64,000 nt of DNA from G963678095 sp963678095 (lineage in GTDB: Bacteria; Bacillota; Negativicutes; Selenomonadales; Selenomonadaceae), in the NCBI GenBank assembly GCA_963678095.2, contig CAXXXP010000001.1:1-64000 (forward strand), written 5' to 3'. A program made the position numbers and the translations under genes. Shown in pieces: positions 20,927-30,144 of this stretch. Position 1 is the first letter of the stretch. Each line of letters starts with the position of its first letter. The notes under the pieces were generated by a model, which worked only from the letters and a program-made list of their open reading frames with translations, searched no databases and was not told where the DNA came from.

Positions 20927-22996
20927 ATGGCAACAATCCAGCAATCTATCGCTATTACAGATGGCGTCACACCGCAACTACAGAGGATGGCCCAGGCCGC
21001 GGAGGCAACAACCGGCCGCTTTGAGCGAGCCGCGGCAGCCGCCAACCGTATAGAAAACTCAGTACCACATACCACAGTGGTACAAATTGAAAATATTGGA
21101 TCAGCCGCATACAACATGGGCGGTGGCTTTAATTCAGCATCAAATGCAGCTGGTGGGTTGGGCAATCGTTTGGAAAATATCCCCGGGACGTTTAATAAAA
21201 TCAGAGATGCTATGTCTAGTGTGTTTGCACAGTTCACCTTAGCAGGGCTTGCCGTCTCTGCCATAACGCAAATAGCAGATGCTTTAGCATCTATCCCTGG
21301 CAAGCTTACAAAGGCCAGTGATGAATATAGCGGCATTGTGGCTAGGTTGAATTTGATAACTTCGTCAGCGGCTGAGGCGGCAACTATGAATGACCAGATT
21401 TATTATTCAGCACTTCGTGCGCGTGGGAGTTATGCTGGCATGGCGGATGCTGTTTCCAAGATTGGGTTGACAGCAAAAGAAGCCTTTCCAGATCCGCGAG
21501 CAATCGTTCCTTTTGTAGAAAATATCCAAAAATTATTTACTGTTGGTGGTACAGGGATAGAACAACAAAAAGATGCTATGCTCCAGCTTACACAGGCACT
21601 TGGTAGCGGTAAGCTGCAGGGCGATGAATTCCGATCAATCGCAGAGGCAGCGCCGATGATCGAGCAAATTGTTGCCCGCTTCATGGGAGTAACTCAAGGC
21701 CAATTAAAAGAACTTTCTAGCCAAGGAGCCATCACTGCTGAGATTATGAAGAATGCCATTCTAGGAGCTACCGACGAAATTAATACTAAATTTGCATCTA
21801 TGCCAATGACATGGGGGCAAGTTTGGCAAAATATGCAGACGGTCGCTTTTAAAGCCTTTGTGCCGGTGTTTGATCAGCTCCGAGAAATTGCAAATAGTAA
21901 CAGCATGAAAGCTTTCGGTGAAAGCATGGGGCAAGCGTTTTTGTTAGCTGGTCAAGCCGTAGCAGGATTTATAAATAATGTTCGATGGATATCGGGCGTA
22001 GTTTCAGAGAACTCAGCGATTATAACACCTATTTTTGTCGGGCTTGCTATTGCGATGCTGGGGATCGGTGTTAATGCTGGATTTGCAGCAACTATGGCAT
22101 TAATGCACGCTGGGGCATCTGCTATTGAAACTGGTGCAATCCTTGCGTTGATTGTGGCTCAGGATGGGTTGAATGTTGCACTGGCAGCATGTCCATTATC
22201 ATGGATTATCTGGGGCGTAATTGCCGTGGTTGGTATATTCTATTTAGCCGTTGCTGCTGTAAACCATTTTGCCGGGACTTCAATTTCTGCAACGGGGATT
22301 ATCGTCGGAGCGTTCTTTTGGCTAGGTGGCATGATCTACAATGTTATCGCATTTACATGGAATCGATTTTTGGCATTTGCTGAATTCCTTGGCAATGTAT
22401 GGAGAAGCCCACTAGCCGCCACGCATAATCTTTTCGCATCGATATGGAATGGCATTGTTGAGTTGGTGGGACGGTCTGTAAATGAAATTATTGGCTTGAT
22501 CAATAAGTTGCCCGGAATGGAAATGGGATTTGTTAATTGGGGGAAAGGCTTGGTCGCTAGACAGGAAATCGCTGGCGGTTTTGATTTATCTGGTTACAAA
22601 ATGGACTATTCTAGTGGGAACTTTATGCGCGGGTACGATATCGGATCAAGAGGGATCGGGGCTTTGTTGCCAACAATGCCAACGCCGCCCAATGGTCCTG
22701 ATGGCAGCGGTTCCAGCGGCCCAATGGGGGCTATTGCTCAAAATACCAAAGATACCGCAGACCACGCTGGCAAAATAAAAGATGCTATGGATATAACCGA
22801 TGAAGATATTAAGTATTTGCGCGATATTGCTGAGCAAGAAGCTATCAATAAGTACACGACTGCCGAAGTGAAGATCGAAATGGGCGGAATTCACAACAAT
22901 GTCAGCGGCGATACCGATGTCGATGGCATGATGCGGTATATCAATGATAGCCTAATCGGCGGTATGCAGGCAGGCGCGGAGAAGGTGCATCCATGA
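20927..22996 (+). CDS. Tail tape measure protein
   Basis: This 689-residue protein has the tape measure layout. It starts with helical TPQLQRMAQAAEATTGRF, followed by the conserved tape-measure domain with SDEYSGIVARLNLIT, LGSGKLQGDEFRSIAEAAP and ITAEIMKNAILGA. A hydrophobic centre (about residues 360-470, several AxxG-rich segments) and a helical C-terminus complete it. Its length sets tail length; 689 residues implies a fairly short tail (inference). It overlaps the XkdP-like gene by 4 bases. Confidence 0.93.
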   Translation: MATIQQSIAITDGVTPQLQRMAQAAEATTGRFERAAAAANRIENSVPHTTVVQIENIGSAAYNMGGGFNSASNAAGGLGNRLENIPGTFNKIRDAMSSVFAQFTLAGLAVSAITQIADALASIPGKLTKASDEYSGIVARLNLITSSAAEAATMNDQIYYSALRARGSYAGMADAVSKIGLTAKEAFPDPRAIVPFVENIQKLFTVGGTGIEQQKDAMLQLTQALGSGKLQGDEFRSIAEAAPMIEQIVARFMGVTQGQLKELSSQGAITAEIMKNAILGATDEINTKFASMPMTWGQVWQNMQTVAFKAFVPVFDQLREIANSNSMKAFGESMGQAFLLAGQAVAGFINNVRWISGVVSENSAIITPIFVGLAIAMLGIGVNAGFAATMALMHAGASAIETGAILALIVAQDGLNVALAACPLSWIIWGVIAVVGIFYLAVAAVNHFAGTSISATGIIVGAFFWLGGMIYNVIAFTWNRFLAFAEFLGNVWRSPLAATHNLFASIWNGIVELVGRSVNEIIGLINKLPGMEMGFVNWGKGLVARQEIAGGFDLSGYKMDYSSGNFMRGYDIGSRGIGALLPTMPTPPNGPDGSGSSGPMGAIAQNTKDTADHAGKIKDAMDITDEDIKYLRDIAEQEAINKYTTAEVKIEMGGIHNNVSGDTDVDGMMRYINDSLIGGMQAGAEKVHP

Positions 22997-23700
22997 GTTA
23001 TTACTTTTTCCTCGGGACAACAATGTTGCCGGTTCCGCCGGCAAAAATGAGCATTAAAGTCAAAAACAAAAATAAGACCATCGATCTCATTAATGAGGGT
23101 GAGATCAATATTATTAAAAACCCCGGGCTCACTGAAATATCCTTCGATGCTCGGCTGCCAAATGCCGATTATCCGTTTGCCAATTATGACACATCTTTTG
23201 CCGACTCGTTGAGTAGCAAGCTGATGGGAAATAGCTTTTCTTTTAAAAAATCAGATTACTTTCTCGACAATTTCCGCAGCTCAAAAACATCACAGATCCC
23301 CATGCGGCTTGTAATTTCGAGAATGAATTCCAATTTCCGCATGCTTTGGGATACCAATATGCTTGTAACCCTTGAAGATTATTCCGTGAACGAAGATGCT
23401 GCCGACGGATTCGATGTGGTTGTACCGTTGAAACTCAAACAGTATCGGCCATATGCGACTAAGGAATGTGAAGTCACAACAGATGAAAACGGTGTGCAGC
23501 ATCTCAAAGTGAAAGAAGCCCGCCCGGCTATCGATAAAGAGACTCCGGCAATCTATAGGATCAGAAATGAACAGTCAATGTGGGAGGCCTGCAGGGCCAT
23601 ATCTGGCGGAAAGCTTAATTGGCGTAGTGTTATGCTATCTAACGGTATTTCTAACCCACTCGGGAGCATGAAAGGTACGGTGTTGAACCTTGGCAAATGA
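22993..23700 (+). CDS. XkdP-like tail protein
   Basis: This 235-residue protein opens YYFFLGTTMLPVPPAKMSIK and continues INEGEINIIKNPGLTEISFDARLP, the hallmark of PBSX XkdP-like proteins. The usual C-terminal LysM domain is present in reduced form (IYRIRNEQSMWEACRAISGG). These proteins sit near the tail tip and help peptidoglycan contact. It overlaps its neighbours on both sides. Confidence 0.9.
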   Translation: MSYYFFLGTTMLPVPPAKMSIKVKNKNKTIDLINEGEINIIKNPGLTEISFDARLPNADYPFANYDTSFADSLSSKLMGNSFSFKKSDYFLDNFRSSKTSQIPMRLVISRMNSNFRMLWDTNMLVTLEDYSVNEDAADGFDVVVPLKLKQYRPYATKECEVTTDENGVQHLKVKEARPAIDKETPAIYRIRNEQSMWEACRAISGGKLNWRSVMLSNGISNPLGSMKGTVLNLGK

Positions 23701-24676
23701 TACTTTTCAGTTGGTTATTCACAACCGTGAAACTGATAAATATTACTGGCCGGCAGTACAAGATGATGTGACTTGGGAGTTAACCCGCAAAGGGGCTCCC
23801 GGGAAACTCACATTCAAAGTCCTGAAGGATGCCACCCTTAATTTCAGCGAAGGGAATACCGTGCAACTTAATTATGGGGGCACAAACCTATTTTACGGAT
23901 ATGTGTTTATTAAAAAGAGAAACAAAGATTCCTCCATATCGGTTACGGCTTACGATCAATTGCGGTATCTCAAGAATAAAGATATTTACTCCTTTGTTAA
24001 CAAAAAAGCTACCGATGCGATAAAGCAAATTGTAGATGATTTTCAGCTCCAGGTTGGGGATATTGCAGATACCGGGTATGTTATTCCGAAATATCGCGGT
24101 AGTAATGAAACCTTGCTCGATATTATGCAAACAATGCTTGACATGACTATTGAAAACACAGGGGAAATATACATTCTATATGATGATTTTGGCAAAATAA
24201 TGCTTAAGAACATGAAGGATCTTAAAATTGATATTCTTATTGATGCAGAAACGGCGGAAGATTTCACCTATGAGTCTTCAATTGACAAAGATACATACAG
24301 TCGCGTTAAGCTTTATTATGACAATAAAGATGAAGGTAAACGCGATGTATGGATGTCGTATGATGGGGAATCTATTAAAAGATGGGGTATCTTGCAGCTG
24401 ACTGAATCTGTAAATGCGAAAAAAGCCATAAATTTTGCCGAGATGGCAGACAAAAAACTCAAACAGCATAATCGTGTCAAACGATCGCTCACGATTCAAA
24501 ACGCCATCGGTGATAAACGGGTTCGTGCGGGATCGAGTTTGTATTTAAGGCTGGATTTAGGAGATCAGAAAATAACCACAGATAAGCCGATGCTTGTGGA
24601 ATCAGTCAAGCATAAGTTTTCGAACAATCAGCACGTTATGGATTTGACGGTGCGAGGGGATGTGATTACTGGATGA
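23690..24676 (+). CDS. XkdQ-like tail hub protein
   Basis: This 328-residue protein matches XkdQ/gpD-like hub proteins: FQLVIHNRETDKYYWPAVQD at the start, then WELTRKGAPGKLTFKV, YGYVFIKKRNKD and a late VRAGSSLYLRLDLG segment. The hub links the tail tube to the baseplate. Start TTG 23690 overlaps the preceding gene by 11 bases and matches the conserved N-terminus. No ATG is placed near it. Confidence 0.88.
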   Translation: MANDTFQLVIHNRETDKYYWPAVQDDVTWELTRKGAPGKLTFKVLKDATLNFSEGNTVQLNYGGTNLFYGYVFIKKRNKDSSISVTAYDQLRYLKNKDIYSFVNKKATDAIKQIVDDFQLQVGDIADTGYVIPKYRGSNETLLDIMQTMLDMTIENTGEIYILYDDFGKIMLKNMKDLKIDILIDAETAEDFTYESSIDKDTYSRVKLYYDNKDEGKRDVWMSYDGESIKRWGILQLTESVNAKKAINFAEMADKKLKQHNRVKRSLTIQNAIGDKRVRAGSSLYLRLDLGDQKITTDKPMLVESVKHKFSNNQHVMDLTVRGDVITG

Positions 24677-25080
24677 GCGCGCAATTAGTACAGACGATGC
24701 AGGCACTTATTAAGCAAACAATGGACTCTAGCAAGCCGGCAGATTATATTGTTGGAGTGGTTGAGTCGGTCAGCCCTTTATCGATTCGAGTTGAGCAGCG
24801 GGACGTTGTTTCAGAAGAGTTCTTAATTCTCACGGATGCCGTTCGCGACTATGACGTTGATATCGAAGTTAATCACATCACTGAGAATCGCGCTGGTGGC
24901 TCCGGAGATCCGGCTTTCGAATCGCATAATCACGGATATCTAGGACGAAAAAAGATACGTGTCTATAACGGCCTTGTTGCGGGCGAAAGCGTAATCATGG
25001 TACGGCAAGCCGGCGGGCAGGAATATTGTGTGTTGAGCCGGGTGTTCAACCACAAAAATTTAAGCGGACAATGGGGGTGA
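24673..25080 (+). CDS. XkdR-like (DUF2577) baseplate protein
   Basis: This 135-residue protein shows the DUF2577 pattern: a short N-terminal helix (LVQTMQALIKQTMDSSKP), then IVGVVESVSPLSIRVEQR and a late NGLVAGESVIMVRQAGGQ followed by YCVLSRV. It starts in the stop of the hub gene (ATGA). Confidence 0.88.
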   Translation: MSAQLVQTMQALIKQTMDSSKPADYIVGVVESVSPLSIRVEQRDVVSEEFLILTDAVRDYDVDIEVNHITENRAGGSGDPAFESHNHGYLGRKKIRVYNGLVAGESVIMVRQAGGQEYCVLSRVFNHKNLSGQWG

Positions 25081-25084
25081 TTTC

Positions 25085-25498
25085 ATGGCACTATTACCGG
25101 ATACCGGTACCGAAATAACAGCAACGATATCCGCTGCCAGTCAGCCAAACAAGACGTACTGTATGATGGTTGAAGATGAAAAAGTCATTGGCTCCACAGA
25201 TGATATTGCGGCCATTGAGCAAGCTATATACAAAATCCTCAATACAGAGCGGTACAAATATGTTATTTACAGCTGGAATTATGGGGTTGAACTGGCTGAC
25301 CTGTTCGGAAAACCTATCCCTTGGGTATTTTCTGAATTACCGCGCCGGATCCGGGAGGCTTTAATCCAGGATGATCGCATTAACGATGTGACGGATATAG
25401 ATCTTTCGCACGATGGGAAAGGTAATGTGCTGATTAAATTCAGCGCGGTTACGACTGCCGGCGTTATTCAGTCGGAAAAGGTGGTGAAAATAAGATAA
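25085..25498 (+). CDS. XkdS-like (DUF2634) baseplate wedge protein
   Basis: This 137-residue protein has the gp25-like wedge region: IEQAIYKILNTERYKYVIYS, then NYGVELADLFGKP, PRRIREALIQDDRINDV. The Glu-Arg-Tyr motif around residue 56 is typical of DUF2634. It ends one base into the next gene's ATG. Confidence 0.9.
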   Translation: MALLPDTGTEITATISAASQPNKTYCMMVEDEKVIGSTDDIAAIEQAIYKILNTERYKYVIYSWNYGVELADLFGKPIPWVFSELPRRIREALIQDDRINDVTDIDLSHDGKGNVLIKFSAVTTAGVIQSEKVVKIR

Positions 25499-26595
25499 TG
25501 TATGAAAATCAAACAGAAGAAGTTATTTTGAAACGCATGCTTAATAATGTGCCGCCAGACACCGATAAGCGCGAAGGCAGTGTCATATATGACAGCACAA
25601 TGCCAGCGGCTATTGAATTCATGCTCATTTATGCAATGTGTGATTATTTCTTAAAGAATACATTCGGCGACACGGCAGAACGGTTGTTTCTCGTAGAACG
25701 CGCCAAAGAACGTGGATTGGCTCCAAAGGCGGCCAGCTGCGCAGTTGCAAAAGGTATGTTTATGCCAACGGATATTCAAATTCCAATAGGGGCTCGATTT
25801 TCATATGATGATGTAAATTACGCGGTTACTGAGAAAATCAGTAATGGCGTTTTTTTATTGAAATGTGAATCCGCCGGAATTGTAGGGAACAAACCTGCCG
25901 GCAGCTTAATTGCAATTGATTATATTGCCGGGCTACAGAGCGCACGACTGAGTGAAATTACCATCCCGGGGGAAGATGAAGAATCGACAGAATCCTTCCG
26001 ATCGCGGTACCTGGCTAGTTTCGACAGCCAGGCATATGGTGGGAACATTGCTGATTACCGTGAGAAAGTCAATGCGATCCCCGGAGTTGGTGGGGTTAAG
26101 GTTTATCCGGTATGGGCTGGCGGCGGAACGGTACGGCTTTCTTTCATGACATCGGAATTCGCTCCCCCGACAGTCGAGTTTATTGCAAAAGTGCAAAATA
26201 TGATTGATCCGGTCGGGCATAGTGGTGAGGGTGTTGGCCTTGCACCGATCGGCCACCACGTTACCGTCCAAGGCGCGGCCAATTCACAGATTGCGATTGG
26301 TCTGCACCTTTCGTTTTCAACCGGTAGCTATGATCAATATAAAACTGCCATCGAGTCGGCAATTGATGCCTATTTCCTTAGCTTAAATAAAGGCTGGCAA
26401 GGAACGCAGATTGCCGAGGTGGATAATGTAAGTAATGTAGGGATCACGGTTCGGATATCTCAGATCGAAAGCCGGTTGCTTGATATATCCGGCATTAGCG
26501 ATGTGCAGCATACAACACTAAATGGCGCCGAAGAAAATCTGACACTTGGCGTAGACCAATTAGCCGTGAGGGGCGTGGTGACGAATGGAAGCTAA
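25498..26595 (+). CDS. Baseplate J protein, XkdT type
   Basis: This 365-residue protein carries baseplate J landmarks: KRMLNNVPPDTDKREGSVIYD at the N-terminus, RAKERGLAPKAASCAVAKG, then GEDEESTESFRSRYLASFDSQ and GGNIADYREKVNAIPGVGG, ending with the usual strand pattern before TNGS. It forms part of the baseplate wedge. It overlaps the XkdU-like gene by 11 bases. Confidence 0.95.
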   Translation: MYENQTEEVILKRMLNNVPPDTDKREGSVIYDSTMPAAIEFMLIYAMCDYFLKNTFGDTAERLFLVERAKERGLAPKAASCAVAKGMFMPTDIQIPIGARFSYDDVNYAVTEKISNGVFLLKCESAGIVGNKPAGSLIAIDYIAGLQSARLSEITIPGEDEESTESFRSRYLASFDSQAYGGNIADYREKVNAIPGVGGVKVYPVWAGGGTVRLSFMTSEFAPPTVEFIAKVQNMIDPVGHSGEGVGLAPIGHHVTVQGAANSQIAIGLHLSFSTGSYDQYKTAIESAIDAYFLSLNKGWQGTQIAEVDNVSNVGITVRISQIESRLLDISGISDVQHTTLNGAEENLTLGVDQLAVRGVVTNGS

Positions 26596-27211
26596 TTCTC
26601 GGGATGTTCACGTTGAGCGGTATTATCCGGATGTGCTATCTAATGCCAAGGAATTTAAAGTTATTGCAAGTATCGAAAATCCAGAGTTTGCAACGGCTTG
26701 GCAGGCTCTTTGGAAACAGTTTTTAAATACCTTTGTCTATTCACTGGATGAAGATGGCGCCGCCCGATGGGAAAGCATGTTGAAACTGCATATCAGCCCA
26801 TCGGATACGCTCGCTACTCGCCGAAAACGAATTCTGGCAAAGATCAATTCGTCGTTACCATATACTGAGCGAAAGCTGCAGAATATGCTGGATGGCATCC
26901 ACGGGGCTGGCAATGTCAAAACCTCTATTGCATATGACAAATATATCGTCTGGGCTGAAATGATTGCCCCACTGCTATTAAAGTCCGCAGGAATCCGTAC
27001 TTACCTTAGGGCGATCATCCCTGCAAACATGGGAATCGGAATCAGCAACACAAAATCTGCAAATATGTCGCTATATGCCGGACTTGCTATAACCCAGGCG
27101 AAGCGCATAACGATTCGCCCCGCAATTAGCTTTGAAGTAGCGGAAAGCAGCGGCAGAGCGATTGCTACTGGTGCGGTAAAACGAATGGTCCATATTACAC
27201 TAAGGAGTTGA
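26585..27211 (+). CDS. XkdU-like (YmfQ/DUF2313) tail protein
   Basis: This 208-residue protein fits YmfQ/XkdU: VERYYPDVLSNAKEFKVIAS near the start, DEDGAARWESMLKLHISPSD and TLATRRKRILAKINSSLPYTE in the middle. It contributes to baseplate assembly between J protein and fibres. The C-terminal part is a simple beta-rich region (RITIRPAISFEVAESSG). Confidence 0.9.
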   Translation: MEANSRDVHVERYYPDVLSNAKEFKVIASIENPEFATAWQALWKQFLNTFVYSLDEDGAARWESMLKLHISPSDTLATRRKRILAKINSSLPYTERKLQNMLDGIHGAGNVKTSIAYDKYIVWAEMIAPLLLKSAGIRTYLRAIIPANMGIGISNTKSANMSLYAGLAITQAKRITIRPAISFEVAESSGRAIATGAVKRMVHITLRS

Positions 27212-27215
27212 TAAA

Positions 27216-28649
27216 ATGGCACAGTATCCAGGGATTACCCTGACAAATGCCGGTATAAATATGATTGCCGAATCGCAGGCATCCGGAACAGCCTTGATTT
27301 TCACAAATTTAAAAATGGGCGATGGAAAGCTTTCGGACGGCGAAGATATTAAGGCCTTGACGGCGGTAAAGAATCCGCTGCTCACTGCCCTTGTTTCATC
27401 GTATACGAATCAAGGTGATGGGCAGATAAAAGCCCGATATGTTGTCTCCAACAGCGGATTGACTACAGGATTTTTTGCTCGAGAAATCGGTATTTATGCA
27501 AAGCTTGGAACTAATGGAGCCGAGCAGCTATATGCATATACGAATGCAGGGAATTTAAGCGATTACATCCCGGATAAAAGTACGCCGGTCGATGAACAAA
27601 TCATTGATATCTATATTGTGGTATCAAATGCGAACGGGGTTACTGTTGTTACGGACAGCAGCATCGTTTATATCACCAAAAAAGATTTGGATGAACATAA
27701 AGCGGCAGCAGATTCCCACGCCCCAGCCTTCGCAGCCCATAACTCTGACGCCGCGTCCCATGCCGACATTCGTGCAGCCTTAAAAAAAGCTGGTGGCGTG
27801 CCGATCGGAACAATCACCGCACGTTTATCAAAAAATCCCGAGGCTGGGGAACTTGCCCTTGATACGGGTGCTTTGGTTAGTCGTGCGACGTATCCCGATC
27901 TCTGGGAATGGGTACAGTCAAGCGCGCCGCTACTCAGTGAAGCAGACTGGCAGACACAGGCTGCGGCACAATCCTCAGTTGGTGCATTTTCCACGGGCGA
28001 CGGATCAACGACTTTCAGACTGCCGCGATTGCTTGATTATATGCGTGGTGGTGCGGCCGCTGACGTTGGAACATGGCAAGTGGATATGTTTAAAAGCCAT
28101 ACGCATGATTATGATAATATGCAAGGCGGAGGAGTTGCTAACAGCGTTTCTGACACAACTGCCGCGCAGACAGATGCAACTTCACAAACTGGGCATATAA
28201 CTGGATCAACCGGTGGAACGGAAACAAGGCCGAAAACAATCAAGGTTCTATATTGTGTCAAAGCATTCGATGCAGAAACAACTCAAGGCTTAATTGATAT
28301 CACCGCACTGGCGAATGAAATGGCCGGTAAAGTTGATAAAACAACATATGCGGCTGATTTTGCAAATGGTTTTGGAACAAATGGGTATCAAAAATTGCCA
28401 AGTGGATTGATTTTACAGTGGGGCCAAGCGACATCTAATGGCACGGGAGTCCCTAACCTTTCGGTAACGTTTCCAATTTCTTTTCCTAATTCTTGCGCAG
28501 TGGTAACCGCAAATGCAAATGGCAATCCGAATCCTGGGTGTTTTGTAGAAATATCATCTATAAGTAAAACAGCTGCTAATATGCTGGTAACTACTTATAA
28601 CGGTTCTATTAGTAGCGAATTAGTATACTGGTTCGCAATAGGATATTAA
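27216..28649 (+). CDS. Tail fibre / collar protein (receptor binding)
   Basis: This 477-residue protein has three parts. The N-terminal tail-collar fibre domain (residues 1-160) includes ITLTNAGINMIAESQASG, LKMGDGKL and GFFAREIGIYAKL. A central phage-collar domain (about 190-330) has IGTITARLSKNPEAGE, GDGSTTFRLPRLLDYMRGG and HTHDYDN. A gp53-like C-terminal tip (about 385-477) has GYQKLPSGLILQWGQATS and ends in LVYWFAIGY. It is the most likely host-receptor determinant. AAGGAGTTGATAAA precedes ATG 27216. Confidence 0.9.
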   Translation: MAQYPGITLTNAGINMIAESQASGTALIFTNLKMGDGKLSDGEDIKALTAVKNPLLTALVSSYTNQGDGQIKARYVVSNSGLTTGFFAREIGIYAKLGTNGAEQLYAYTNAGNLSDYIPDKSTPVDEQIIDIYIVVSNANGVTVVTDSSIVYITKKDLDEHKAAADSHAPAFAAHNSDAASHADIRAALKKAGGVPIGTITARLSKNPEAGELALDTGALVSRATYPDLWEWVQSSAPLLSEADWQTQAAAQSSVGAFSTGDGSTTFRLPRLLDYMRGGAAADVGTWQVDMFKSHTHDYDNMQGGGVANSVSDTTAAQTDATSQTGHITGSTGGTETRPKTIKVLYCVKAFDAETTQGLIDITALANEMAGKVDKTTYAADFANGFGTNGYQKLPSGLILQWGQATSNGTGVPNLSVTFPISFPNSCAVVTANANGNPNPGCFVEISSISKTAANMLVTTYNGSISSELVYWFAIGY

Positions 28650-28660
28650 GGAGGTAAATC

Positions 28661-28969
28661 ATGATAAAAGTAAATTATGATACCGTTACAGGCGTAATCA
28701 AAGGATTTTATCCCGACGATATCGCTTATGCGAATATCCCGGAACCGCATATCGAAATCGACGAAACCACGCATCAAGATTGCATGAATCATCAAGGCTT
28801 GCGGAAAGTCGATATTGCAACACAAAAAATTGTCGCATGTGAGCTGCCGGCTGTGGCTGCGCCGGTCAAAGATGCTGAACCGGTCGATCCATCACTATTA
28901 GCAATCGCCGAAGCACTCGCTGCACAGGAGGCGAGGCTCGCAAAACTGGAAGGGGGTGTCTCGAAATGA
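28661..28969 (+). CDS. Hypothetical tail-associated protein
   Basis: This 102-residue protein follows the fibre gene by 11 bases with AAGGAGGT upstream. Its first half is beta-like (KVNYDTVTGVIKGFYPDDI; HIEIDETTHQDC), like short proteins encoded after fibre genes. Its last third is a helix (LLAIAEALAAQEARLAKLEGG) that could trimerise. It may be a fibre-associated protein or assembly factor. No family assigned. Confidence 0.55.
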   Translation: MIKVNYDTVTGVIKGFYPDDIAYANIPEPHIEIDETTHQDCMNHQGLRKVDIATQKIVACELPAVAAPVKDAEPVDPSLLAIAEALAAQEARLAKLEGGVSK

Positions 28970-29121
28970 TCTACACATATATGGTGCCGGTGTATGCTCT
29001 ACTTGTCAAAGGCGGCAAATATGCGATCTCAGCTGAAGGCAATACGAATAGCCTACCGGTCGTGCCGGATGAATATCAGATGCTGGTCGCTGAAAAACTG
29101 GCCGCTGAAAAAGCCGCATAA
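28966..29121 (+). CDS. 51-residue XkdX/CD1375-like phage protein
   Basis: This short ORF starts in the stop of the previous gene (ATGA at 28966). The product reads MIYTYMVPVYALLVKGGKY, then a loop with LPVVPDEYQ and a C-terminal Ala/Glu/Lys helix. This is the pattern of the small CD1375/XkdX-like proteins that follow fibre genes in Firmicute phages. Function unknown. AGGGGGTGTC lies upstream. Confidence 0.6.
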   Translation: MIYTYMVPVYALLVKGGKYAISAEGNTNSLPVVPDEYQMLVAEKLAAEKAA

Positions 29122-29139
29122 AATCGAAAGGATGATAAC

Positions 29140-29571
29140 ATGATACTTAACTTTTTACTGAATTTGTATTCGACAACAGAGCTTAAAATTTTGGCTATTG
29201 CCGGAATTGCAGGGGCTGCAATCTCACGGGCGATAGGCGGGTTTGATGTCCAGATCGAAATGCTGATGTTTTTCGTTTCGTTGGACTACATCACGGGGAT
29301 GTATGCTGGATGGAAAACAAAGCAGCTTTCTAGCCAGATTGGATTCAAAGGAATATTGAAAAAGGCAACGATTTTTATAGTCGTTGCCTTTTTTTATGCC
29401 GCTGATCTGATGCTTAACACCAATACCCTGCGCTACATGGCCATTTGCGGCTATGGAGTGCTGGAACTTGTGAGCATTATCGAAAATGCGGACCGTGGCG
29501 GATGGGGGAGCTTATTCCCCTATTTCGTCAGAGATAAATTAGCTCAAATAAAAACAGAGCGTAAGCTATAA
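29140..29571 (+). CDS. Phage holin, toxin-secretion/lysis holin family
   Basis: This 143-residue protein has three to four hydrophobic segments (KILAIAGIAGAAISRAI; EMLMFFVSLDYITGMYAG; ATIFIVVAFFYAADLML; YMAICGYGVLELVSII) and the conserved DYITGMYAGWK and GFKGILKKA signatures of the Firmicute holin_4 family. It forms membrane lesions that let the amidase reach the wall. A terminator-like hairpin sits inside it at 29362-29395. AAAGGATG precedes ATG 29140. Confidence 0.92.
   Translation: MILNFLLNLYSTTELKILAIAGIAGAAISRAIGGFDVQIEMLMFFVSLDYITGMYAGWKTKQLSSQIGFKGILKKATIFIVVAFFYAADLMLNTNTLRYMAICGYGVLELVSIIENADRGGWGSLFPYFVRDKLAQIKTERKL
29362..29395 (+). other. Terminator-like hairpin inside the holin reading frame
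   Basis: GGCAACGA / TCGTTGCC (8 bp, extended by A-T pairs, 9-base loop) followed by seven T (29389-29395). It fits every rule for an intrinsic terminator but is wholly within coding sequence. Confidence 0.75.
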
Positions 29572-29586
29572 GAGAGGATGATATCA

Positions 29587-30144
29587 ATGAAAGTATTTTT
29601 AAACCCAGGACACGCCCCGGGAATCGATTCTGGGGCCGTAAACAGAAATCTTGATCTGCAGGAGTGCTATGTAGCGTTGAATATCGGTACATTGGTTAAG
29701 GGGTATCTCGAGTCAGCCGGTTGCGAAGTCGAATTGCTGCAGTCGGATAATCTCGCAGGGGAGTCACCGGCTTATCCGTGTGTCTGTAATAGGGCCAATG
29801 ATTCGTTGGCGGATGTGTTTGTCAGCCTGCACTGTAATGCAGCCAATCAGATGGCGCAGGGGACTGAGATTGAAGTATATCGGCATGGTGATGTATCTGA
29901 GGTTTTAGCTGAGTCGATCCAGCAGCAGATTGTCGATGCTCTCGGCACCATTGACCGCGGCATCAAAGACCGGCCAAATCTTGCCGTACTGCGGAACACC
30001 GACATGCCGGCAGTGCTTGTCGAAATGGCATTTATTGACCAGGATGACGATGCAGCTTTGCTCCGGGACCGGGCAGATGATTTTGCCCGTGCAATCGCTC
30101 GAGGGATTACAGACTATCAAATTAAAATGGAGGAATCGAAATGA
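29587..30144 (+). CDS. N-acetylmuramoyl-L-alanine amidase (endolysin)
   Basis: This 185-residue amidase_3-type zinc enzyme cleaves the bond between N-acetylmuramate and the peptide stem. Landmarks are FLNPGHAPGIDSGAVNRN (first His ligand), ELLQSDN, then DVFVSLHCNAANQMAQGTEI (second His ligand) and PAVLVEMAFIDQ (catalytic Glu region). It is a bare catalytic domain with no wall-binding module or signal peptide, so it relies on the holin. ATG 29587 has AGAGAGG 9 bases upstream. ATG 29578 is within that site. Confidence 0.9.
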   Translation: MKVFLNPGHAPGIDSGAVNRNLDLQECYVALNIGTLVKGYLESAGCEVELLQSDNLAGESPAYPCVCNRANDSLADVFVSLHCNAANQMAQGTEIEVYRHGDVSEVLAESIQQQIVDALGTIDRGIKDRPNLAVLRNTDMPAVLVEMAFIDQDDDAALLRDRADDFARAIARGITDYQIKMEESK

